A stretch of DNA of 64,000 bases from Rhodocollybia butyracea (Eukaryota; Basidiomycota; Agaricomycetes; Agaricales; Omphalotaceae), in NCBI GenBank assembly GCA_015501585.1, contig JADNRY010000021.1, positions 310,001-374,000 on the forward strand, written 5' to 3'. The first letter of the stretch is position 1; every line of letters starts with the position of its first letter. The translations under genes and the position numbers were made by a program. The notes below the pieces were generated by a model, which did no database searches, had not been told where the DNA came from, and saw only the letters and a list, made by a program, of their open reading frames with translations. Shown here piece after piece: positions 35,921 to 45,554 of this stretch.

Positions 35921-36292
35921 CAGTTCCACAGATATGAGATCATTGCACAAACCTGCAGCCAGCAAAGGAACCCCAGTGTCTTGTTTTTGTTGCAAACTTC
36001 ATCGCCGCCTTGCTCCCGGAGTACCCCGCCTCAGCCGCAACTGTTCACGTCCCGGCTTTGGCCTAGTACACGGCGTGCTATTATAGAAACTCTAGCCTCC
36101 CTCAGTTCCACAGATATCTAGAAACTTCCAGCCAGCGAATGGACCGTAGTTTTTTTTTTTGTTTTTTTTTTTTTGGCAAACTTCATTACCGGCTTGCTCC
36201 CACAGTCCCACAGTACCCCGTCTCGGTTGCGCCTGTTCACATTACGCCTTTGTCCTAGTACACGGTGTGATATTATGGAAACACTAGCCTAC
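35921..36292. repeat. Local tandem duplication, period about 182 bp
   Basis: CAGTTCCACAGATAT begins copies at 35921 and 36103. Both continue with a GCAAACTTCATYRCCGSCTTGCTCCC-like middle and a CCTAGTACACGGYGTG end. Copy 2 gained long T runs (36150-36174). Copy A of the large duplication has a single diverged counterpart near 30170-30310. Confidence 0.8.
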
Positions 36293-36652
36293 CTATAATC
36301 TGCTGCCGTCGATGACTGTTTCGTGTTCAATGCCGAACTTGAAGATTACAGTCCAAGTGATTGTTCGTTCTACTTGCACTATTTTCTTGCTCATTATATC
36401 TTGCTATAGGTTTTCCTGCGCTATCCGATGGAAAATACGAATGCACCGTCATACAATTTGCTTTGCTGGATCAAATCAGTCGTAAACTTGGATCCTTGAC
36501 GAATTTGCTGGTTTTGTGTCACCCATACACTCCCGTATCTTATCTCTAGCGTTCAGGATGTTCAAGAGTTCTTTATTGCCCTTCTTCATGGTGGTGCGAA
36601 GGCAAGGATGGGCTATGGAATGATGGATCTCAGTGATGGCGCCATTAAACGT

Positions 36653-36671
36653 CACGTGCTGTAATGACTCA
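36653..36671 (+). promoter_or_regulatory. CACGTG + TGACTCA module, plus gene B
   Basis: CACGTG (36653-36658), six bases, TGACTCA (36665-36671), about 705 bp upstream of the ATG at 37375, preceded by GATGGCGCCATT. Confidence 0.55.
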
Positions 36672-37374
36672 TGCAGACTCGACTACACTATTGCGGTTCA
36701 CCGCCGATGCTCTTGAGCTCTGGGGCGCCTGGGACACATCATGAAACCTTGGGAAGGTACAGAGGCCTCCCTGACGATTCTTCTCTATGGATCTAGGGCT
36801 GCAGGAAAAAAATTTATCTTTGTGGATTCGCCAGCTTCTCAAAAAACTGAGGAATGGAAGGTTGATGGCGGCGCGTGGTGCTGTTTATCTCGATTCATAT
36901 GTGTGCCTTGGGACGGCGTCCATTTGCGGCTCCAGAACTTGCTCGTGCTTCGCCCAGAGAACCAGAGAACCAGAGAACAGGTCTAGCCAGAGGAAGGAAT
37001 GCGTGAAGCAGCAAGCAGAAAAGTGAAAGCAAAAAGCGTTGCCAAGTTGTCGAGCGGCCATGGAGCTTTACGGTGTGTATCTTGCCTCGTGCTAAGCTAA
37101 TGAAACACTAATAAGTAACTTAGGTTTTGCAGTTGTCGTAAAGGCATTCAAAATGAGAGATCCAGAGCAAGATAGAGAGAACCGGAAACCACCGCACCAC
37201 TTTTCTGGGTCACGATTCCTCGAACTTTTTTTTTTTTTTCGGCTTAACAGGAATTCTCGTTTTGGTCTTTTATCGGAGTTCAATAATTCCAGCTTTTTCA
37301 ATGAGAATTTCGGCGTCTTTCTTCAGCTTGACCAAAACGTCTTGCTATCCATCCCCACTCTCAAAAGTTGGGCC

Positions 37375-37814
37375 ATGAGTCGGTACGTTTGCCATCCTCG
37401 AATCCTGCGTTCAGCATGCTGATTACTTCCGTATCCAGATTCCATCCTTATCCACGACGCGTCAACGGTCAAGACGACGATGAAGAAGATTTTCCCGTAA
37501 GCTACAATCGTCATCTTCTATCTGGGTTGTTGCTAAAGTTTTTAATCATGTCGAAATGCAGGACCCAGCCCGCAAAATAGACAAATGGCACGGTCCTCTG
37601 GGTATATTCGTCCATCTGCTCTTCGTACGTTGTACAATTCTTTGAGTCTGACAGAGTGTGGCGGTCCTAACCTCCTACCAGATTTCAATCTATTATATCT
37701 TATTGTTCATCGGTCTACCGATACTTCAATATGTATTCATCATCGCCCGCAGGTATCCCTTCTAAACCTCTTGTTGTAAGTGCTGTAAATTTTTCCAGTA
37801 AAGACTCACTCTGA
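37375..37814 (+). CDS. Small membrane protein, plus type, copy B (71 aa)
   Basis: Exons 37375-37382, 37439-37496, 37562-37624, 37682-37752, 37799-37814; GT-AG introns of 46-65 nt. Product begins MSRFHPYPRRVNGQDDDEED, then FPDPARKIDKWHGPLGIF, hydrophobic stretch with IYYILLFIGLPILQYVF, and ends ARSKDSL. Exon lengths 1-4 equal those of copy A. Many differences between copies fall at third codon positions (for example His, Asp, Gly and Phe codons in exon 3), which argues for selection on the protein. Confidence 0.72.
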
Positions 37815-38030
37815 TATATCTGTATAGAAGATGAATTTGGAAAGATATGCAGTTTTTTGTCAGTGTTTGCTTGTTGATATTCTTCATTATTATGGAGGCC
37901 CTTGAAATAGACACACCTCTGCTTCGACATGTAATAAGAACACTGCTTTGAATTGAATGGTTTGTCCCTCCAGTTTTCTCACTTAATTGTGTTGCCCTTG
38001 GAGGACCTTGATAGCCTCTGGTAGCTGCTT

Positions 38031-38613
38031 GAGTCCTTTTGACCTCAATATATATGTGTTGAGAGTGACCATGACATTATGCCATGTCGATACAGCTAAA
38101 CACATCAAAAACTAGTCATGAATGGGGATAGACTTTTGGCTCTCTTCTTTCTGGGTTAAAAGGAGTTCCTGTGGTGAAGCAATGTCCAGTCAAACATCCA
38201 ATCCTCTTCCAATGCTTCAAGACTTAATCCCTATTCATGAACAACCTTACGCGTTTCGATCCTAGGAATGGAAGCGGAACACTTTAACGCTGCTCATTTG
38301 TTTCACCCGGTCATCTCCACCCCGAATGCGTCGACATTGTTATGTTGAGCCCTGAACACGATTGGGCGTGAAGACCAAAAACGGTGTCAAAGTGGCTACG
38401 AACGATTAAAGTAGCTACTAACGATTTTGAGTACCTTCAGACTCATCCAGTAAAGAGGAAATCGGGGTGATAAACGTTTGACCTTAACGGCCTCAGGCTT
38501 CGCTCTGTTCAGCGATCACATTCAGAGTAGAAAGTAGAAGAGATATCCAAAAACACCATTCAAAACAAGATATAAATAGGACAGATGGTGGATACATGGT
38601 GAACTAGATAACT
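38031..38613. other. Intergenic
   Basis: No coding signal recognised between the end of the duplication and the stop of the nitronate monooxygenase gene. Confidence 0.5.
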
Positions 38614-40376
38614 TCATAGCTTCGCTTTCTGGTGGACCATTAGGCTATTTGAGGCTTGCAGAGTTTTGGACGCTGTGGTTATCAGCTCATCGACACTGAA
38701 AAAAGTTAGTCTTGACGAGGCAATCATATGGTCTTAACATACATTTCTTTTGCGGGTTTGATTTCCTGAACAAGAAAAGATAAGATGAGAACGAAGAACG
38801 TCGTGCAAATACACCCAAACGAACCTTGATGGAACCAGCAACTCTACCCATGAGCCCTTAAAAGGAAGATCGGCACTAGTCTTTGTAGGAGATTGAGAAA
38901 ACACTTACAGGTCATCCCTTGTACAGATTTCTCGGGGTGGGCATCAACCTACAGTACGGCATCGCTTCAGTCCGAATCCGGTATCACTAACGACTCGAAA
39001 ACACACCTCAACTTCATGAGGTATAAGACCTTTGGCAAGCAGTTGTTCCTTCTCCTGTGCACGCTTGGTTTCCCTAAACATCTTCATAAGCAAATATAGA
39101 TCCAAAATACCTCGGGGAGACTCACCAGTCCATGATATACTGCGTTCTCCGAACACTCAATGGCCGGCCAGTGTAGATGGTGGTTGTAACGACGTCGTCC
39201 CAGCCCGCACTGACAACGGATTGTTTGTGCATCTTGGGAGCTCCGGCTTCTGTACTAGCAACGAAACGTGTTCCAACCCAAACTCCGGAGGCACCGTATC
39301 TACAAGAACGGAGATAAATTTATTGTATCGGTGGGAATGTGTTTGCGTACGCTAAAGAGGCGGCAAGACCCCGGCCATCGGCGATAGCTCCTGCAGCCAC
39401 AACGACGATGGGTTCACCTGTCAAAGGACTTTTCGCGTTTTTGCAAAGGTCGACGACAGTAGGAATAAGAATAGAGAAGGGCGTGTTGCCAGTGTGACCA
39501 CCTCCCTCTCCAGCCTGAGCACCGATGATGTCGACACCTATGAAACAGTCCAGGGTAAAAGTTATGACAGAAGAGGTCAATTGCGATCAACTAACCCGCA
39601 GCGATACATTTGGCGACGTGCTAGACGGTTGTAAGTACGAGGATAATTTCTCGAGCATACAGAAACATAGTCACCTTGGGATGACCGATCATGCTTTGGA
39701 TAATTGTGTTAGCGAACATGCAGCCTAACCAAATGGCGCTCACTTACTTCATAACAGGGATACCTGCCGCATGGAACTTGTCAACGACCCACTTAGGGGG
39801 AACACTACCGGCAAAAGTATGAGTTTCGGAAATCGATTACTCGGTGTCTCTTTACCCAACGGCAGATACGAAAAGCTTTGCCCCTCCTTCAATGATAACG
39901 TCGATGAGTTCGGGAAGTTGACCGTCGGTGTAATCTTTGTTTGTTTTCCGCGCGTTTCCACCAACCTGGGGTAGCAATAAATCTACGCCAAATGGAGCGT
40001 TTTTGTCTTCGAGATGGCTCTTGAGCTCTTCTATTGAGCCTCTCATGAACTTGGGTGTTTGTTTGACACCACCAATGACGCCGATACCACCTGAAAGGAG
40101 ATTACTCTAGACCTGCGCGCAAGAGACAATATGATGTTTACCCGAGTTCGTGACTACCGCAGCGAGTTTGGGACCTGCCAGATTGATGTTTCATGAGATT
40201 ATGTACAGAGTAGCTCTGCTGCACAAGTACCGACCTGCCGCTACGTTCATGCCTGCGATTCTATAAGTATCTGCTTAGAAAGATAGGAGAACGAAAGTAC
40301 CTGCAAGCATGATAGGGTGGTTAATCTTGAACAGCTTAGTGAGCGGCGTAGAAAAAACTTGTTCTGAAGAGGGCAT
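38614..40376 (-). CDS. Nitronate monooxygenase (2-nitropropane dioxygenase family)
   Basis: FMN-dependent TIM-barrel enzyme oxidising alkyl nitronates such as propionate-3-nitronate. ATG at 40374-40376: MPSSEQVFSTPLTKLFKINH, then PIMLAGMNVAAGPKLAAVV and NSGGIGVIGG (FMN-binding start). Further motifs: PFGVDLLLPQVGG, GAKLFVSAVGVPPKWVVDK, AAGVDIIGAQAGEGGGHTG and ADGRGLAASLAYGASGVWVG. It ends VDELITTASKTLQASNSL... with TGA at 38614-38616. About ten short exons. The upstream 142 bp is shared with the divergent heme-lyase gene. Confidence 0.9.
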
Positions 40377-40518
40377 GATGGTGGAAGAGGGAGAAGATAC
40401 TGACCCGGTGTAAAGTATACCTTTAAAGCTTGCCGGCAATCACGCTAAAGACCTCGGAAGCAAATTCCGGGCATATTCATAACCGGGTCCGGCCGAAAAG
40501 TTTCGTTCAGCTTGTATC
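40377..40518. promoter_or_regulatory. 142-bp bidirectional promoter region
   Basis: Start codons of the nitronate monooxygenase (minus) and cytochrome c heme lyase (plus) are 142 bp apart and divergent. It contains GGTATAC and an AACCGGGTCCGGCCG GC-rich patch. Confidence 0.65.
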
Positions 40519-41212
40519 ATGAGCTCGAAATGCCCAGTCGACCACTCTTCACAAGACTCTTGTCCGGTTGACCACACCTCTGACTCGACAAACACTTGGT
40601 CACGTCTTTTCTCCTCGTCTCAATCTCAAACAATCCAATCCTCGCCTCAGAAATTATCTGCAGAACGCGAAATATCCACGATCCCAAAAGCGAACGATGG
40701 AAATTGGGTATATCCGTCCGAAGCCCAGTTCTTTGCTGCAATGGCGCGTAAAAATCACAATCCTCAGGCTTCGGACATGAAAACTATTGTACCGATACAC
40801 AACGCCGTCAATGAACGGGCGTGGTTCGAGGTCATGAAATGGGAGACTGGAAGAGGTGGCGAGGCTTGTGGCGGGGTCAAACTTGTTAACTTTAAAGGCA
40901 GACCTAATGACAGAAGTCCTCGTGCAAGATGGAAGATGTTCCTTGGGTGTGTTGATTTCTCGCAGAAGTTTGCATATTCTCTCATCATTATCCAGTTATG
41001 CTGCTCCTTTCGACAGACATGACTGGGTTGTTGACCGTTGTGGCGTACAGATGAGATATGTTATTGATTTTTACACTGGACGAACAGATCCCACTACAAA
41101 AAAGGTTTCCTTCTATCTCGATGTGCGACCAGCGTTGGATAACTGGGAGGCAGTAAAAATGCGAGTGACTCATTTTTGCGGGAGGTGGTTCGGGTCAATT
41201 CCACAATCATAA
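40519..41212 (+). CDS. CYC3: Cytochrome c heme lyase (holocytochrome c synthase)
   Basis: Mitochondrial intermembrane-space enzyme attaching heme to apocytochrome c. ATG at 40519: MSSKCPVDHSSQDSCPVDH, two CPV heme-regulatory motifs typical of the N-terminus. The core reads GNWVYPSEAQFFAAMARKNH, IVPIHNAVNERAWFEVMKWE, KLVNFKGRPNDRSPRARW, then a single intron (about 40949-40999) and YAAPFDRHDWVVDRCG, VIDFYTGRTDPTT and FYLDVRPALDNWEAVKMR. The H of FDRHDW is the family's heme-ligand histidine. Stop at 41212, only 43 bp from the stop of the convergent aldo-keto reductase. Could be a c- or c1-specific paralog; the fungal c-type is favoured. Confidence 0.93.
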
Positions 41213-41255
41213 TATTTGCATTCAACAATTGCGCTACTACATATAATACTTGGGA

Positions 41256-43141
41256 TTACACCCCTTTGACTTTTGGACCATGTTGTCCGAGTGGATCTAG
41301 TAGAGGTCTTCCGTATGTAGACTGGAATTTGGTTCAGTGTGGTATTATAATAATCAAAAGTTCAAAATTGAGTTGGCTTACTGGAGGACTGGGTTTGTTT
41401 GCTAGAATGGAATCGATCCTATCCATCAACTCATCAGTCAATTTGGGCACAACTTCGATTGCTTTAAGATTCTCCAGAACCTGTTCAGGCTTGCTTGCAC
41501 CAAGGATCACTGTTGAGGTGTTGGGGTGCCTCGCTACCCATGCCAGGGCAAGAGCTGAGATTGTCGTGTTGAGTTCTAGTAGAGGATTATCAACCACGGA
41601 TACCGCACGATGTGTTTAAAAGCTAACCTTTTTCTGCAATGATGGTCAGTTCCTTGACCTTTCGGATCATTTCCTTTCCCTTTTCTTCTTGAAGCTCTTT
41701 AGCCCTATTTTTAAAGTCGCTTTCTGTGGCGAAGCGGGAGTCAGGAGGGATACCATCGTTGTACTAGATGGATTTAGTATCAGAGATTCTACTTTAATGA
41801 AAGGTCTCCATACTTTCCCGGACAAGAGACCAAAGTACAGTGACGAAAAAGTGGTCGTGCCGTAATTGTATTTCTGGTAGAGCGGCCTGATGGTGGGGAC
41901 AGTAAGTAAGTACATTAAAAAATAGACGAGAAAGCTTACGCGAATTCTTTCTCTGGCCTTTCTCTACAGAACATACTGAAAACAGAGTGTGAATATCTTT
42001 CTCCTGCAGCAAAAAGAGACCGTACTTGTGCTGGCATTGATCCGCTACAGGAGCGATAAGCCCAAGTTTAGTAGCGACGTCTGGATTTTGGGCAAGTTTA
42101 ATGACAAAACGAGAGGCTGAAGAAGATGCATACGATGGGCTTCCTCGATCTCAACGGCAGTCCACTCCGATGTTGCCCAGTACATTGCCTAGAACGGAAA
42201 ATCAATGGAAAAGCATTTATGTATAGCTAGGAAGCCGCTTACCCATCCTTTCTCTATCACAAAGTTGAATGCTCTCACGACTGTAGGAAAGAGGTGAGTT
42301 ACTGTGGCGCTTAACATATAGCTGAAATTTGCGTACCCTCTTCCATCGGAACTGCAAGAACAGGGAGTCAAGGGGTTAGTGGTGACCCTCAGAGAACGTA
42401 TGCCGCATACCATTTGGATCAGAACGGTGAGCAAACACAATGTCGACGTAATCAAGTTGAAGACGAGCGAGACTCTCCTGAACCCCTTCAATGATACTTG
42501 AATAAAATGTTAAAATTCAAACATCAAATAAGTAGTAGATGTTATCGGCTCACTGTTTTCGAGATAGACCTCCCGCATTGGGTTCCTTGCGACCAACTCC
42601 CCAGAAGATCTTAGTCGTGATAATTATATCAGTACGACGCCATCCAAGTTCTTTGATCACGCGTCCGCTGATCATGGTAATGAAAATTCGATTTGTCGTC
42701 AGCAATCCACGTAGCTACTAGAGCTGATGCGTACGCTTACATTTCCAGTTCGGATTGTCCATTCGCATAGGCCTCAGCCGTGTCTATGAGATTTATCCCG
42801 TTGTCGAAAGCTGTCTTCATGATGTCCTGAGTGTTCTCGAGGTGAATCCCCGAGCCATATGTTGGAGTAGATGAACAAACCTTTACCGCATCTCCATGGA
42901 CCGATCCACCTAGCGTGAGCCCTACATGAAGAGTGTCAGCTTTCGTGTGAGATCTGATTGGGAGCAGTACGTGCATCCCCCCAGTGAGAACAGAGGAACC
43001 CTCAGACCACTAGGCCCAAGCCTGCGGAATGGCATCCCCTTGGGATCAAATTCAACCTGCAGAATAATTATCGGTAAGTAAACCTCCAGCGCAAATAGTG
43101 CTAGCGGGAACCTTGACGTCTTTCTGGAGCTCAAATGGCAT
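41256..43141 (-). CDS. Aldo-keto reductase, voltage-gated potassium channel beta-like
   Basis: NADPH-dependent aldo-keto reductase of the Kv-beta-like subfamily. ATG at 43139-43141: [10 protein letters not shown], intron, [32 protein letters not shown] intron (42922-42974) splits the Trp codon in GGWLTLGGS. Catalytic region: [20 protein letters not shown] (D and Y of the tetrad), later [13 protein letters not shown] (H). Then [33 protein letters not shown] and [17 protein letters not shown] for cofactor binding. A last intron joins KPSPP to [12 protein letters not shown]; stop TAA at 41256-41258. About twelve exons. No nearby channel subunit, so it is probably a soluble reductase. Confidence 0.88.
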
Positions 43142-43299
43142 GGTGAGAGTGCTGAGGGTAATTGTAATCCCATTACCGAATTCGGTAAGCAAATCGATTA
43201 TATTCACGTGATCGGCACTACAGTAAGCGCCAACGGCAAAGGGTTTTCGTCCTGTCATCTTCCTTGTGGATATTTTCTTTCTTGTTTTCTCACTAAATA
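43142..43299. promoter_or_regulatory. 158-bp bidirectional promoter region
   Basis: Divergent starts of the aldo-keto reductase (43141) and the branchpoint-binding protein (43300). An open frame runs upstream of the reductase ATG, so a longer reductase N-terminus cannot be fully excluded. Confidence 0.6.
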
Positions 43300-45108
43300 A
43301 TGTGGAGACCTGCAACTCGCCAAATTACTGGCACCAACGATGGTATTCCCACAAAATTTTGTCTTTTTATCCATTATTTGATCCTTTTTTGCATAGTACC
43401 TTTAGGCAACCGTCGACGATTTGGCCCGGCTCCTACAGAAGAAGCTGCCCCTCCTCAGCTTGCTCAACCATCTCCTTCCGCATATCCAAAACCCCAAGAG
43501 CCTGAAAGCAATGGCAAACGTGGCAGAGAAGAATCGCCTCACAATGGAGATCCGAAAGGTAAGCAGAGAGTATTGGCGCTGACCTTTTCACGGGCTTCAT
43601 CTTTGTCTCCGCGGTCATGGGCATATCGGAAGCCCTTTAACTCTCATCATACTGACCTTGTCTATGAACCCTAACCTTTTTGTTGTTGTTGCACTCATAT
43701 TCAGTCGATCCTAATGCTCCGCGTAAACGACGAAGCCGTTGGGGTGATGCAAAGACAGAAATCCCTGGCTTGCCAACAGCCATCTCTGCTGTCGGTGTCT
43801 CTCAAGCTCAACTTGACAACTATGCCATTCACCTTCGACTGGAAGAGATCAACAGAAAACTCAGACTCAATAATTTCGTTCCCCCTGAGCGTGAACGGTG
43901 AGTACCTTAAACCCTGAAATGCCCCACATATTCTGATATTATCTTTGCAGATCTCCATCTCCTCCTCCCACCTACGATGCTCACGGTCGTCGTACCAATA
44001 CTCGTGAAGTCCGATACAAGAAAAAACTCGAAGACGAGCGTATCAAATTAGTGGACCGCGCCATGAAAAATGACCCAAACTTCCGCCCTCCTGTCGAATA
44101 TGCCCAGCAAAAACGTTCCCAGCGTCCATCCGACAAAGTTTACATTCCAGTCAAGGAATTCCCCGAAATCAATTTCTTTGGTTTGCTTGTGGGTCCTCGT
44201 GGAAACAGCTTGAAGAAGATGGAGGCAGAAAGCGGAGCGAAAATCAGTATCAGAGGAAAGGGAAGTGTGAAGGAAGGAAAAGCGCGACCTGATCAGTATG
44301 CTGACGACGCCGAAGAAGATCTTCATTGTCTGGTCCTTGCCGATTCCGAGGAAAAAGTTGCGACCTGCGTGCGGTTGATCAATAAGGTCATTGAAACTGT
44401 ACGTAAGATTTTTCTTGTCTGTTGACACATCTTCTGATTTCACCGTAGGCTGCCTCTACACCAGAAGGTCAGAACGAACACAAAAGAAATCAGCTGCGTC
44501 AACTTGCAGCTTTGAACGGTAGGCAGCTCTGTGCACTTGTTATTGTTCCAATTGTAACATCACGCTAAACAGGTACTCTACGTGACGATGAGAACCAGAT
44601 ATGCCAAAATTGCGGTGGTGTAGGTCATCGCAAGTACGACTGTCCTGAGCAACGCAACTTTACCGCCAACATTATCTGTCGTGTTTGTGGTAGCGCTGGT
44701 CATATGGCTCGTGATTGCACAGTGAACAGAGATCCGAATGCGCCGCCTCCGCCTCCAACTCCTCCTGTCGGTCGTGGTGGCTTCGACTCCGAGTACGCTA
44801 GTTTGATGGCAGAGCTTGGCGAGCCTGGTGCCGCTGCGCCAGATATGTCGAAGCCTTCCTGGGCTGCTGGCCCCAGGGCAGGTCATGATATCACTGGTGG
44901 AGGAACGAACATTCCTCCCTGGCGTCGTCCTGAAAATTGGCAAGCCACCGTTCAAAATCCCCAACAGCGGCCGGCTCAGGGTGGTTACGGTGGCGGATAT
45001 AGCGCTGGTGGTGGTCAATGGGGTGGCTATTCTCAGCAGCAGCAGCAGCCAGACTACAACTACGCGTCTTACTACCAGGGCCAGTACGCCCAGCAACAGG
45101 CCAGCTAG
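43300..45108 (+). CDS. MSL5: Branchpoint-bridging protein (SF1 homolog)
   Basis: Splicing factor that recognises the intron branchpoint in the early spliceosome. ATG at 43300: MWRPATRQITGTNDVPLGNR RRFGP after a first intron. Then PNAPRKRRSRWGDA (U2AF-ligand-type motif with the conserved Trp), QLDNYAIHLRLEEINRKL, a KH/QUA2 domain (EFPEINFFGLLVGPRGNSLK, SGAKISIRGKGSVKEGK) and two CCHC zinc knuckles (CQNCGGVGHRKYDC; CRVCGSAGHMARDC). The tail is Pro/Gly/Gln-rich, ending YAQQQAS, stop at 45108. Six or seven exons, frame intact. Confidence 0.95.
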
Positions 45109-45554
45109 TCAATCAATCACCTCTCACTCATCGCCTCAGAAGCTCATTCATTTATCAACTAACATTTTCCTCGTTTCGATATTTTGTTGCTTGCCGGATT
45201 TTTCGTTGCTTGCTGGATATCCCACTAACTCGACTGACGACGTCCTTCACTGACCCGTTTTACAGAGTGGGTAGGCTTGAACAATCTAAATCGCTAACCT
45301 TTAGTTTGTATGTTCTATAAAATCATGTTCTATAAAATAGCAGACTTTTTACCTCCAATTCTATACAATATGCGTTCGGGTTTCTTAAGCGGAGTTAGGA
45401 ATGCCATGACTGGACTGGAAGAGTGGTTAAACTATGGAGCATTATTGTGAATACTACAAATGTATCATCACAACTTACACTTACTATACATATGCAAAAT
45501 GGATAGGGAACGTAGATAAATCGTAGTATTAGTAGTCAAAGATGAAGTTAACCA
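45109..45554. other. Intergenic, convergent 3' ends
   Basis: Presumed 3' UTRs of MSL5 and the GCK kinase; nothing else recognised. Confidence 0.5.

Larger units (their letters stand above)
32942..37374. other. Shared upstream region between divergent small genes, copy B
   Basis: About 4.4 kb without a supported gene, corresponding to 27009-31299 in copy A. It carries two regulatory modules and the local duplication at 35921-36292. Confidence 0.55.
32370..38030. repeat. Tandem segmental duplication, copy B
   Basis: Right unit of the duplication described for 26430-31905. Homology runs from a fragment of the GH3 last exon near 32394 to about 38030 (TTTTCTCACTTAATTGTGTTGCC against the copy-A ending near 31865-31890). 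It has an additional internal tandem duplication (35921-36292) and carries its own pair of small genes. Confidence 0.83.

Noticed and set aside
43142..43315. N-terminal extension of the aldo-keto reductase from an upstream ATG
   Set aside because: It would overlap the start of MSL5 and add residues not seen in this family; [17 protein letters not shown] is the expected start.
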